From the NCBI GenBank assembly GCA_948441955.1, contig CAOJQZ010000064.1, positions 1 through 13,375 on the forward strand: a DNA stretch of 13,375 nt. Direction: 5' to 3'. Made by a program: the position numbers and the translations under genes. Position 1 is the stretch's first letter; the number at the start of each line of letters is the position of its first letter. The notes under the pieces were generated by a model that did no database searches, was not told the DNA's origin, and saw only the letters and a program-made list of their open reading frames with translations. Source of the DNA: an uncultured Lachnospiraceae bacterium (GTDB lineage: Bacteria; Bacillota; Clostridia; Lachnospirales; Lachnospiraceae). Shown piece by piece: positions 6,528-13,250 of this stretch.

Positions 6528-7811
6528 ATGTTTGCAGACAGAGCAAAAATATTTATACGTTCAGGAAAAGGCGGCGACGGGCATGTCAGCTTCCGCCGGG
6601 AGCTTTATGTTCCAAACGGAGGACCGGACGGCGGTGACGGAGGACGAGGCGGCGATGTCATATTTGAGGTGGACGAGGGCTTAAATACCCTTCAGGATTT
6701 CAGGCACCGGGGGAAATTTGCAGCAAAGGACGGTGAGTCCGGCGGAAAACGAAGATGCCATGGCAAAGATGCGGAGGACATTATTTTACGTGTGCCGGAA
6801 GGGACCGTCATTAAAGAAGCGGAATCCGGCAAGGTCATTGCCGACATGTCCGGGGAAAATAGACGGCAGATTATATTAAAAGGGGGAAAAGGGGGACTTG
6901 GCAATCAGCATTTTGCCACGGCCACTATGCAGATTCCCAAATATGCGCAGCCGGGGCAGCCCTCAAAGGAGCTTTGGATCAATCTGGAGCTTAAGGTTAT
7001 TGCGGACGTAGGGCTTGTCGGCTTTCCGAATGTAGGAAAATCTACCCTTCTTTCCCGTGTAACAAACGCGCAGCCTAAAATAGCCAACTATCATTTTACC
7101 ACTCTGAATCCGAATCTCGGCGTTGTGGATCTTGAAGGAGCAAAGGGGTTTGTAATGGCGGATATTCCGGGACTTATCGAGGGAGCTTCCCAGGGAGTAG
7201 GACTTGGCCACGAATTTTTACGCCATATTGAGCGGACAAAAATGATGATTCATGTGGTGGATGCCGCTGGAAGCGAGGGCCGTGATCCCATCGAGGACAT
7301 TCATAAGATCAACACAGAGCTTGCTGCCTATAATCCGGAAATAGCAAAGCGTCCGCAGGTCATTGCGGCAAATAAAATTGATTTGATATATGATGAAGAA
7401 GAGTTAGCGATAAACCGGCTCAAAAAAGAATTTGAAAAGGAAGGCATCCGTGTTTTTCCTATTTCCGGCGCTACAGGGGCAGGAATCAGGGAACTCCTTT
7501 ACTATGTGTCGGAGGAATTAAAAAAGCTTCCGGATAAGCCTGTAACTTTTGAACAGGAATACTTCCCGGAGGAAGAGAGCATTTATGTTGACCTTCCTTA
7601 TACTGTGGAAAAGGAAGATGATATTTATGTAGTGGAGGGTCCGAAAATCGAAAAGATGCTTGGCTACACGAACCTTGATTCGGAAAAGGGCTTTGCTTTC
7701 TTCCAAAAATTTTTAAAGGATACAGGAATACTTGAGGAGCTTGAGTCTGCCGGCATCCAGGAAGGCGACACCGTAAGAATGTACGGATTACAATTTGACT
7801 ATTATAAATAA
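6528..7811 (+). CDS. obgE: Obg-family GTPase (CgtA/ObgE)
   Basis: Obg is an essential GTPase acting late in 50S assembly and linked to the stringent response. The 427-aa protein has three parts: the glycine-rich Obg fold (about residues 1-158, with GGDGHVSFRRE and GGPDGGDGGRGGDV), the G domain (G1 GFPNVGKST 165-173, TT of G2 at 191-192, G3 DIPG 212-215, G4 NKID 282-285), and a C-terminal OCT domain (about 345-427) ending in RMYGLQFDYYK. I use the ATG at 6528, where the conserved MFADRAKIFIRSGKGGDGH begins after AGAGGAAG. An in-frame ATG at 6477 lies inside the terminator stem. It leads the second half of the operon and overlaps none of its neighbours. Confidence 0.97.
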   Translation: MFADRAKIFIRSGKGGDGHVSFRRELYVPNGGPDGGDGGRGGDVIFEVDEGLNTLQDFRHRGKFAAKDGESGGKRRCHGKDAEDIILRVPEGTVIKEAESGKVIADMSGENRRQIILKGGKGGLGNQHFATATMQIPKYAQPGQPSKELWINLELKVIADVGLVGFPNVGKSTLLSRVTNAQPKIANYHFTTLNPNLGVVDLEGAKGFVMADIPGLIEGASQGVGLGHEFLRHIERTKMMIHVVDAAGSEGRDPIEDIHKINTELAAYNPEIAKRPQVIAANKIDLIYDEEELAINRLKKEFEKEGIRVFPISGATGAGIRELLYYVSEELKKLPDKPVTFEQEYFPEEESIYVDLPYTVEKEDDIYVVEGPKIEKMLGYTNLDSEKGFAFFQKFLKDTGILEELESAGIQEGDTVRMYGLQFDYYK

Positions 7812-7832
7812 AAGAAGGAATGTAACGAAAAA

Positions 7833-8111
7833 ATGACAACAAAACAAAGAGCTTATTTAAAGAGCCTTGCAATGACAATAGATCCGATTTTTCAGGTAGG
7901 AAAAAACAGCATGACACCGGAATTCACAAAAGCGGTTTCCGAGGCATTAGAGGCCAGAGAACTGATAAAAATCAGTGTCCTTAAAAACTGCGCAGATGAC
8001 CCGAAAGAGCTTGCCGGTATTCTGGCAGAGCGGACGCGTTCCCAAGTAGTGCAGGTTATCGGCAAAAAAATTGTTTTATACAGAGAAGGAAAAGAAAAAA
8101 AGAAAAAATGA
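7833..8111 (+). CDS. yhbY: YhbY-family CRM-domain RNA-binding protein
   Basis: YhbY (YqeI in Bacillus) is a single CRM-domain protein that associates with the pre-50S subunit. The 92-aa protein has the expected order: KQRAYLKSLA, PIFQVGK, EALEARELIKISVLKNC and QVIGKKIVLYR. Where many homologues have a GxxG loop, this one reads GKNS, so the second glycine is missing; this may be a lineage variant. The tail is lysine-rich (EKKKK) and encoded by an A-rich run with a dnaX-like slippery heptamer at 8096-8102. The upstream site AAGGAA lies 15 bp before the ATG, a long spacing. The stop overlaps the nadD start in ATGA. Confidence 0.93.
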   Translation: MTTKQRAYLKSLAMTIDPIFQVGKNSMTPEFTKAVSEALEARELIKISVLKNCADDPKELAGILAERTRSQVVQVIGKKIVLYREGKEKKKK

Positions 8112-8719
8112 GAATTGGCATTATGGGCGGAACCTTCGATCCCATCCACAACGGACATCTGACGCTTGGAAGAACGGCGCTTATACAGTATTCACTTGAC
8201 GAGGTCTGGTTTATGCCAAATGGAAACCCGCCTCACAAGGAAAATATCGCCGCTCCTATTGAGGCTCGCTGCAAAATGACAGAACTTGCCATCAGAAACA
8301 TAAAGGAATTCCGCCTGGAATTATATGAGGCAGACGAAAAGACAGTTTCCTGTTCCTATGAAACACTGGAACATTTTTATGAAACCAGAAAATCAGATAA
8401 ACTTTATTTTATTATTGGCGCAGACTCCCTTTTTATGATAGAATCATGGGTGAAACCAGAAAGGATTTTTCCGGTATGTACGTTGCTTGCCGCATGTAGA
8501 GACGAGGTTTCCACACCGGAAAAAATGAATATTCAAATAAATTATCTGAAAAAAAAATACGGCGCTGAAATCGGAATATTAAAAGCACCGCTAATGCCCG
8601 TATCCTCTCATGAACTCCGGGAGCGGATAAGGTCAGGAAAGGATTTTTCAGATTATATTCCTTGGAGTGTAGCAGAATATATCAAAAAGGAAGGGTTATA
8701 TGGAGCACAGGATAAATAA
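8108..8719 (+). CDS. nadD: Nicotinate-nucleotide adenylyltransferase
   Basis: NadD joins nicotinate mononucleotide and ATP to make deamido-NAD, a shared step of de novo and salvage NAD synthesis. The 203-aa protein has the nucleotidyltransferase signature GGTFDPIHNGH (residues 7-17, with H14 and H17), then NPPHK, IIGADSL, and SSHELRERI near the C-terminus. Its ATG overlaps the yhbY stop. The nearest Shine-Dalgarno-like sequence, AAGGA at 8086-8090, is 17 bp upstream, too far for efficient independent initiation, so translation probably depends on yhbY by reinitiation or, more speculatively, by frameshifting. Its 3' end overlaps yqeK by 20 bp. Confidence 0.97.
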   Translation: MRIGIMGGTFDPIHNGHLTLGRTALIQYSLDEVWFMPNGNPPHKENIAAPIEARCKMTELAIRNIKEFRLELYEADEKTVSCSYETLEHFYETRKSDKLYFIIGADSLFMIESWVKPERIFPVCTLLAACRDEVSTPEKMNIQINYLKKKYGAEIGILKAPLMPVSSHELRERIRSGKDFSDYIPWSVAEYIKKEGLYGAQDK

Positions 8720-9287
8720 GCTTCGCCGTAAACTAAAAGGAGAGCTTGATAAAGAGCGATATGAGCATACACTGGGGGTTATGTATACCTCTGCGGCGCT
8801 GGCCATGTGCCACGGTGCGGATTTGGAGCAAGCGCTTCTTGCCGGACTGCTCCATGACTGTGCAAAATGTGTTTCTGCAAAGAACAAGATTAAGTTGTGC
8901 AGAAAGTATCATCTCGGAATATCTGAGGTGGAATACAAAAACCCAAGCCTTCTTCACGCAAAGCTTGGCGCGTTTTTGGCAGCAAAGAAATATCATGTGA
9001 AAGAAAAAGAAATTTTAAATGCAATAGCCAGTCATACAACCGGACATCCCCAAATGAGCCTCCTGGAAAAAATCATTTATATTGCCGATTATATGGAGCC
9101 GGGACGAGAGGAGCTTCCTAATATGGCTGATGTGAGAAAGCTTGCGTTTCGAGATATTGACGAATGTCTATACCGCATTTTAAAAGACTCCCTTGCATAT
9201 CTGAAAACAAAGGATATGACTATTGACATAATGACTGAAAAGACCTATGAATATTATAAGAAGAAACTAAGGAAGGAGGAACTCTGA
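8700..9287 (+). CDS. yqeK: HD-domain Ap4A hydrolase YqeK
   Basis: YqeK proteins symmetrically hydrolyse the alarmone-like dinucleotide Ap4A to ADP. The 195-aa protein carries the HD-domain metal ligands H23 (YEHTLGV), H52 and D53 (LLHDCAK), H86 (LLHAKLG), H112 (ASHTTGHP) and D130 (IYIADYMEPGR). These are the family's conserved motifs in order. No signal peptide is visible. The ATG at 8700 lies inside nadD and follows AAGGAAGGG at good spacing, so the genes are translationally coupled. The partnership with nadD is widely conserved. The family is confident; the Ap4A activity is inferred from characterised relatives. Confidence 0.95.
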   Translation: MEHRINKLRRKLKGELDKERYEHTLGVMYTSAALAMCHGADLEQALLAGLLHDCAKCVSAKNKIKLCRKYHLGISEVEYKNPSLLHAKLGAFLAAKKYHVKEKEILNAIASHTTGHPQMSLLEKIIYIADYMEPGREELPNMADVRKLAFRDIDECLYRILKDSLAYLKTKDMTIDIMTEKTYEYYKKKLRKEEL

Positions 9288-9629
9288 ATGGAACAGGCAC
9301 GGGATATGGCACGTATCGTCTGTCAGGCACTGGAAGAGAAAAAAGGTGAAGCTGTCACAGTACTGGATATATCTAAGGTATCCATCATGGCAGATTATTT
9401 TGTCATTGCCAACGGAAGCAACGACAGTCAGGTGCGTGCATTGGTGGAAAATGTAGATGAAAAAATGCAGAAAGCCGGCTTTACGCTGAAACAGCAGGAA
9501 GGCAAGGGCGGCGCATGGGTTCTTATGGATTACGGCGACGTAATTGTTCACATCTTTGACAAGGAAAACCGGTTATTCTATAATCTGGAACGCATCTGGA
9601 GCGATGGAGTAGTTGTAGATGATTTATAG
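9288..9629 (+). CDS. rsfS: Ribosome silencing factor RsfS
   Basis: RsfS binds L14 on the large subunit and blocks subunit joining, which saves energy in slow growth. The 113-aa protein is normal in length and shows ADYFVIANGSNDSQVRALV and the C-terminal WVLMDYGDVIVHIF. It starts at the base after the yqeK stop codon, with AAGGAGGAA from the end of yqeK as ribosome binding site, so the two are coupled. It is the last gene of the operon; a long hairpin follows. With L21, L27, Prp, Obg and YhbY it gives the operon its ribosome-assembly theme. Confidence 0.96.
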   Translation: MEQARDMARIVCQALEEKKGEAVTVLDISKVSIMADYFVIANGSNDSQVRALVENVDEKMQKAGFTLKQQEGKGGAWVLMDYGDVIVHIFDKENRLFYNLERIWSDGVVVDDL

Positions 9630-9634
9630 TATAT

Positions 9635-9673
9635 CCAATGAGCAGCGGTATCTAAAGAACCGCTGCTCATTGG
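9635..9673. terminator. Long perfect hairpin between convergent rsfS and lexA
   Basis: CCAATGAGCAGCGGT (9635-9649) and ACCGCTGCTCATTGG (9659-9673) form 15 perfect pairs around a 9-nt loop. It lies between two convergent genes, so it probably acts on both strands. The U-tract is poor on both sides (TATTTCT on plus, ATATACT on minus), which is unusual for an intrinsic terminator. Confidence 0.7.
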
Positions 9674-9698
9674 TATTTCTGAAAATATCTCTATCGTA

Positions 9699-10319
9699 TT
9701 ACTTTATAAACCGAAATACACCGATCACTTTTCCAAGAATTTGTGCGTCTTCCACAATAATTGGATCCATCGTATCATTTTCCGGCTGCAGACGAATAAC
9801 CCCTTCTTCTTTATAAAAAGTCTTAACGGTAGCTCCGTCTTCAATTAACGCCACAATCATTTCCCCATTACTTGCAGTATCTTTCTGCTCTACAAGAACC
9901 ATGTCTCCATCTAAAATGCCGGCATTAATCATACTTTCTCCTTTTACTGAAAGCATAAAAGTCTGCTTATTCGGCATATATTCCACCGGAATAGGAAAGT
10001 AGTCTTCAATATTCTGCTGTGCAAGAATCGGTTCTCCTGCAGCAACCTGACCTACAACCGGAACATTCACCATCTCGCGCCGAAGAAAATTAAAGGAGTC
10101 ATCCAGAATTTCAATCGCTCTCGGTTTTGTAGGATCCCTTCTGATGTAACCATTTTTTTCCAGTGTTTCAAGGTGAGAGTGGACAGAAGAAGTGGACTTC
10201 AGATTAACTGCCACGCAAATATCACGAACTGCCGGCGGAAAACCGCGTTCCAGAATCTGAGATTTTATATATTCTAATATTTCCTGCTGCTTTGGGCTCA
10301 TCTTCTTACCTTTTGCCAT
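9699..10319 (-). CDS. lexA: SOS repressor LexA
   Basis: LexA represses DNA-damage genes and cleaves itself when RecA forms filaments. The 206-aa protein has an N-terminal winged helix-turn-helix (about residues 28-60, PPAVRDICVAVNLKSTSSVH) and a C-terminal S24 peptidase domain. The cleavage site is A94-G95 (QVAAGEP), with the catalytic dyad S129 (GESMINAG) and K166 (ATVKTFY). All key residues are present. The start is the ATG whose first base is 10319, giving MAKGKKMSPKQQEILEYIK behind GGAGGT; a TTG five codons upstream overlaps that ribosome binding site and is unlikely. Two SOS-like boxes overlap its promoter, so autoregulation is likely. It is convergent with rsfS and divergent from the recombinase gene. 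Confidence 0.97.
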   Translation of the reverse strand: MAKGKKMSPKQQEILEYIKSQILERGFPPAVRDICVAVNLKSTSSVHSHLETLEKNGYIRRDPTKPRAIEILDDSFNFLRREMVNVPVVGQVAAGEPILAQQNIEDYFPIPVEYMPNKQTFMLSVKGESMINAGILDGDMVLVEQKDTASNGEMIVALIEDGATVKTFYKEEGVIRLQPENDTMDPIIVEDAQILGKVIGVFRFIK

Positions 10320-10371
10320 TTGTAGTACCTCCAATCTGGTTATTCAAATTAATAATTCTTTTCCTGTTCTT

Positions 10372-10400
10372 ATTTTAACACATTTTAAATAGAATAGCAA
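10372..10400 (-). promoter_or_regulatory. Probable lexA promoter
   Basis: On the minus strand, TTGCTA (10395-10400) and TAAAAT (10372-10377) are 17 bp apart. The -35 box overlaps the first SOS box, as expected for an autorepressed lexA. Confidence 0.6.
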
Positions 10401-10424
10401 ACAAATGTTTTGAAAATATGTTCG
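10398..10424. promoter_or_regulatory. lexA: Two abutting SOS-box-like LexA operators
   Basis: Compared with the Bacillus-type consensus CGAACNNNNGTTCG, the minus strand reads CGAACATATTTTCA (10411-10424) and then AAAACATTTGTTTG (10398-10411). Each has one good half-site and one degenerate half-site, and they share base 10411. The placement upstream of lexA strongly supports LexA binding. Confidence 0.65.
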
Positions 10425-10485
10425 AAATATATTTTTTGAGTCTTCATTATATCTATACGACAAATCTCAATTTTTCCAAAAGATA

Positions 10486-10514
10486 TAGACAAAAACTACA
10501 GATTATGATACGAT
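10486..10514 (+). promoter_or_regulatory. Probable promoter of the tyrosine recombinase gene
   Basis: TAGACA (10486-10491) and TACGAT (10509-10514) have a 17-bp spacer and lie about 40 bp before the coding sequence. The SOS boxes are about 60 bp upstream of the -35, so direct LexA repression is uncertain. Confidence 0.5.
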
Positions 10515-10555
10515 ATTTATTATTAAGGGGAAAAATAAAAGGGGGTCTTTAAATA

Positions 10556-11620
10556 ATGTCTCAACCAAAAACATATCATGAACAATCACAGATTGATCAG
10601 ACACTTCGTTTGAGGGAGGTTTTAAAAACGCTGCCTCCATTTGCCAAAGACTATTTCCGGGCTATAGAGCCCAGGTCATCTGCAAGGACAAGGATTAATT
10701 ACGCCTATGACATCCGTATTTTCTTTCACTTTTTAATGGAGGTAAATCCGGTCTATAGGAACTATACCATTGAACAGTTTCACGTACAGGACTTAGAACG
10801 GATTGAACCGGTGGATATTGAGGAATATATGGAATACTTAAAGGTCTATACACGGACACATGACGAGGAGCTTATCACAAACGGCGAACGAGGGTTAAAA
10901 CGGAAAATGTCAGCTCTTAGAAGCTTCTATAGCTATTATTTTACCCGGCAAGCCATTTCAAAAAATCCGACCCTTCTTGTAGATATGCCCAAGCTCCATG
11001 ATAAAGCAATTATCCGGCTGGATGTGGATGAGGTTGCCATGCTTCTTGACTTTGTAGAATCTGCAGGTGATACGCTGACCGGTCAGGCGCTTACCTATTA
11101 TCAGAAAACAAAGGAACGTGATCTGGCTATCATGACTCTGCTTCTTGGCACGGGAATCCGTGTATCAGAATGTGTGGGACTTGATTTAAACGACGTGGAT
11201 TTTAAAAATAATGGTATTACTGTTACAAGAAAAGGTGGTAATCAGATGGTTGTTTATTTTGGAGATGAGGTTGCAGACGCATTGCTTCATTACATAGAGG
11301 GTGCCCGTCAATCTGTGACTCCACTCTCCGGACATGAAAACGCGCTGTTTCTATCTACGCAGAAACGCCGTATGGGAGTACAGGCGGTTGAGAATATGGT
11401 AAAAAAATATGCCCGTCAGGTAACTCCCAATAAGAAAATTACACCTCATAAACTGCGTAGTACATATGGTACATCTCTATATAAAGAAACAGGAGATATT
11501 TATCTTGTGGCTGATGTTTTAGGACATAAGGATGTCAATACAACCAAAAAGCATTATGCAGCCATTGATGAGGATAGGCGAAAGCTGGCTGCATCAGCAG
11601 TGAAGCTTAGAGAAACCTAG
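10556..11620 (+). CDS. Tyrosine recombinase/integrase, XerC/D-like
   Basis: This 354-aa site-specific recombinase cuts and rejoins DNA through a phosphotyrosine. The N-terminal DNA-binding (SAM-like) domain covers about residues 25-140, with SSARTRINYAYDIRIFFHFL. The catalytic domain has the full set of active-site residues: R202 (GTGIRVSE), K226 (TRKGGNQ), H298 and R301 (HKLRSTYG), H324 (LGHKDV) and nucleophile Y334 (KKHYAAID). The start is an ATG 8-13 bp after GGGGG. It stands alone, divergent from lexA, without excisionase, phage genes or recognisable att sites. I therefore favour a resident chromosomal recombinase, of Xer type or with an unknown target, over a mobile-element integrase. 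It is somewhat longer than classical XerC/XerD (about 300 aa). Confidence 0.9.
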   Translation: MSQPKTYHEQSQIDQTLRLREVLKTLPPFAKDYFRAIEPRSSARTRINYAYDIRIFFHFLMEVNPVYRNYTIEQFHVQDLERIEPVDIEEYMEYLKVYTRTHDEELITNGERGLKRKMSALRSFYSYYFTRQAISKNPTLLVDMPKLHDKAIIRLDVDEVAMLLDFVESAGDTLTGQALTYYQKTKERDLAIMTLLLGTGIRVSECVGLDLNDVDFKNNGITVTRKGGNQMVVYFGDEVADALLHYIEGARQSVTPLSGHENALFLSTQKRRMGVQAVENMVKKYARQVTPNKKITPHKLRSTYGTSLYKETGDIYLVADVLGHKDVNTTKKHYAAIDEDRRKLAASAVKLRET

Positions 11621-11660
11621 CGTAGTTCTTTTGAAAACCACTCTACTGAAAAATACATCA

Positions 11661-11699
11661 AAAAATACCTTTATATTTGGAGATTATAAAGGTATTTTT
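11661..11699. terminator. Bidirectional intrinsic terminator
   Basis: AAAAATACCTTTATA (11661-11675) pairs perfectly with TATAAAGGTATTTTT (11685-11699) around a 9-nt loop. The plus strand ends in TTTTT and the minus strand in a run of T as well, so it can end both the recombinase gene and the convergent trpB-like gene. Confidence 0.88.
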
Positions 11700-11751
11700 A
11701 TATTCACATTTTTATTAATTTTTAATGCAATTAATTCACATATTTATAATT

Positions 11752-13140
11752 TTATCGCTCCATATTCCCTGGAAATCTCGGAATTTCCTCAAATCCTGCC
11801 TTAAGATCTTCATCTGTTGGAATATAGTCTTTCATTTCTCCATTATGGAACTTCTCATAAGCTGTCATGTCAAAATATCCTGTACCGGTCAGGCCGAATA
11901 CGATTGTTTTCTCCTCCCCGGTTTCTTTGCACTTCATGGCCTCATCAATGGCTGCCTTGATTGCATGGCTGCTTTCCGGCGCCGGTAAGATTCCTTCCAC
12001 TCTTGCAAATTTTTCTGCAGCCTCGAAAACAGCCGTCTGCTCTACAGATCTTGCTTCCATAAATCCGTCCGCATAAAGCTGTGACAGAATAGAACTCATA
12101 CCGTGATATCTCAGACCCCCTGCATGGTTTGCCGAAGGAATAAACCCGCTTCCTAAGGTATACATTTTTGCCAGCGGACATACCATGCCGGTATCACAGA
12201 AATCATAGGCATAGACTCCTCTGGTCAGACTTGGGCAGGATGCCGGTTCTACGGCGATAAAACGATAATCTTTTTCACCTCTAAGCTTCTCTCCCATAAA
12301 CGGGGAAATCAAACCTCCAAGATTTGAGCCGCCGCCTGCACATCCGATGATAATGTCCGGAGTAACTCCGTATTTGTCCAGGGCGCTTTTTGTTTCCATA
12401 CCAATGATGGACTGATGCAGCAATACCTGATTCAGCACGCTGCCAAGAACATATCTATATCCTTCGCTTCCTGTTGCGGTCTCAACAGCCTCAGAGATGG
12501 CGCATCCAAGGCTTCCTGTTGTACCCGGATGCTGGGAAAGAATCTTCCTTCCCACTTTTGTTTCTGCGGATGGCGACGGAGTTACGCTTGCCCCATAGGT
12601 GCGCATTACTTCACGGCGGAAGGGTTTCTGTTCATAAGAACATTTTACCATAAACACCTTGCAGTCCAGATTCAGATAAGAGCAGGCCATAGAAAGCGCT
12701 GTTCCCCACTGTCCAGCCCCGGTTTCAGTAGTTACGCCTTTTAAGCCCTGCTTTTTTGCATAATATGCCTGGGCAACCGCTGAATTCAGCTTATGGCTTC
12801 CACTGGTGTTGTTACCTTCAAATTTGTAATAAATCTTTGCCGGAGTCTGAAGCTTTTCCTCCAGACAGTACGCCCGCACCAGCGGCGCAGGCCGGTACAT
12901 TTTGTAAAAATCAAGGATCTCCTGCGGGATATCAATATAACGATTTTCATTATCCAGTTCCTGCTGTACCAGTTCTTCGCAGAATACGCCGGACAGCTCC
13001 TCGGGCGTCATCGGCTTTAAGGTTGCCGGATTCAGAAGAGGCGCCGGCTTATTTTTCATATCTGCACGTACATTATACCATTGCCTTGGCATCTCACTTT
13101 CTTCCAGATAAATTTTGTAAGGGATTTTCTGTTCATTCAT
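11752..13140 (-). CDS. trpB: TrpB2-type tryptophan synthase beta chain (TrpB-like PLP enzyme)
   Basis: TrpB2 enzymes make L-tryptophan from indole and L-serine with pyridoxal phosphate, often independently of TrpA, so this may be an indole-salvage enzyme. The 462-aa protein is longer than standard TrpB (about 400 aa), as is usual for TrpB2. The PLP lysine is K117 in NTSGSHKLNSA. The catalytic Glu is E139 in ETGAGQWG, where W replaces the histidine of classical TrpB, a TrpB2 trait. The PLP phosphate loop is GCAGGGSN (266-273). The start is the ATG whose first base is 13140, behind AAGGAGAG; the open frame extends to 13245 but there overlaps the T-box leader. No trpA is adjacent in the window. 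A T-box leader controls it. Confidence 0.93.
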   Translation of the reverse strand: MNEQKIPYKIYLEESEMPRQWYNVRADMKNKPAPLLNPATLKPMTPEELSGVFCEELVQQELDNENRYIDIPQEILDFYKMYRPAPLVRAYCLEEKLQTPAKIYYKFEGNNTSGSHKLNSAVAQAYYAKKQGLKGVTTETGAGQWGTALSMACSYLNLDCKVFMVKCSYEQKPFRREVMRTYGASVTPSPSAETKVGRKILSQHPGTTGSLGCAISEAVETATGSEGYRYVLGSVLNQVLLHQSIIGMETKSALDKYGVTPDIIIGCAGGGSNLGGLISPFMGEKLRGEKDYRFIAVEPASCPSLTRGVYAYDFCDTGMVCPLAKMYTLGSGFIPSANHAGGLRYHGMSSILSQLYADGFMEARSVEQTAVFEAAEKFARVEGILPAPESSHAIKAAIDEAMKCKETGEEKTIVFGLTGTGYFDMTAYEKFHNGEMKDYIPTDEDLKAGFEEIPRFPGNMER

Positions 13141-13201
13141 TTTCTTGCTCTCCTTTCCTGTTTGGGAACTTTTTATTTCTCCTGGGACAGGATATCTGCA
13201 T

Positions 13202-13250
13202 AAAAAAATACCCTTATCCCATGCAATAAATAACTGCTGGGACAAGAGTA
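13202..13250 (-). terminator. Regulated terminator of the T-box leader
   Basis: A stem of about 16 pairs with a single bulged A and a 9-nt loop is followed by seven U residues on the minus strand. Premature termination here would occur when tRNA(Trp), or the cognate tRNA, is charged. Confidence 0.85.

Noticed and set aside
8549..8560. Nine-A run in nadD as a frameshift site
   Set aside because: It is a plain Lys-Lys-Lys stretch; shifted frames give no meaningful product, and the nadD frame is intact.
10448..10487. Inverted repeat TATATCT/AGATATA upstream of the recombinase as a dif or att core
   Set aside because: Arms are only 7 bp, AT-rich and 26 bp apart; it does not resemble the Firmicutes dif consensus I know.
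11704..11745. AT-rich inverted repeat ATTAATT/AATTAAT beyond the trpB2 stop
   Set aside because: It is a short pure A/T dyad likely by chance, next to a far better terminator at 11661-11699.
12756..13229. 157-codon plus-strand frame opposite trpB2 and its leader
   Set aside because: It is antisense to the TrpB2 catalytic region and T-box; composition is proline/serine-rich as in shadow frames.
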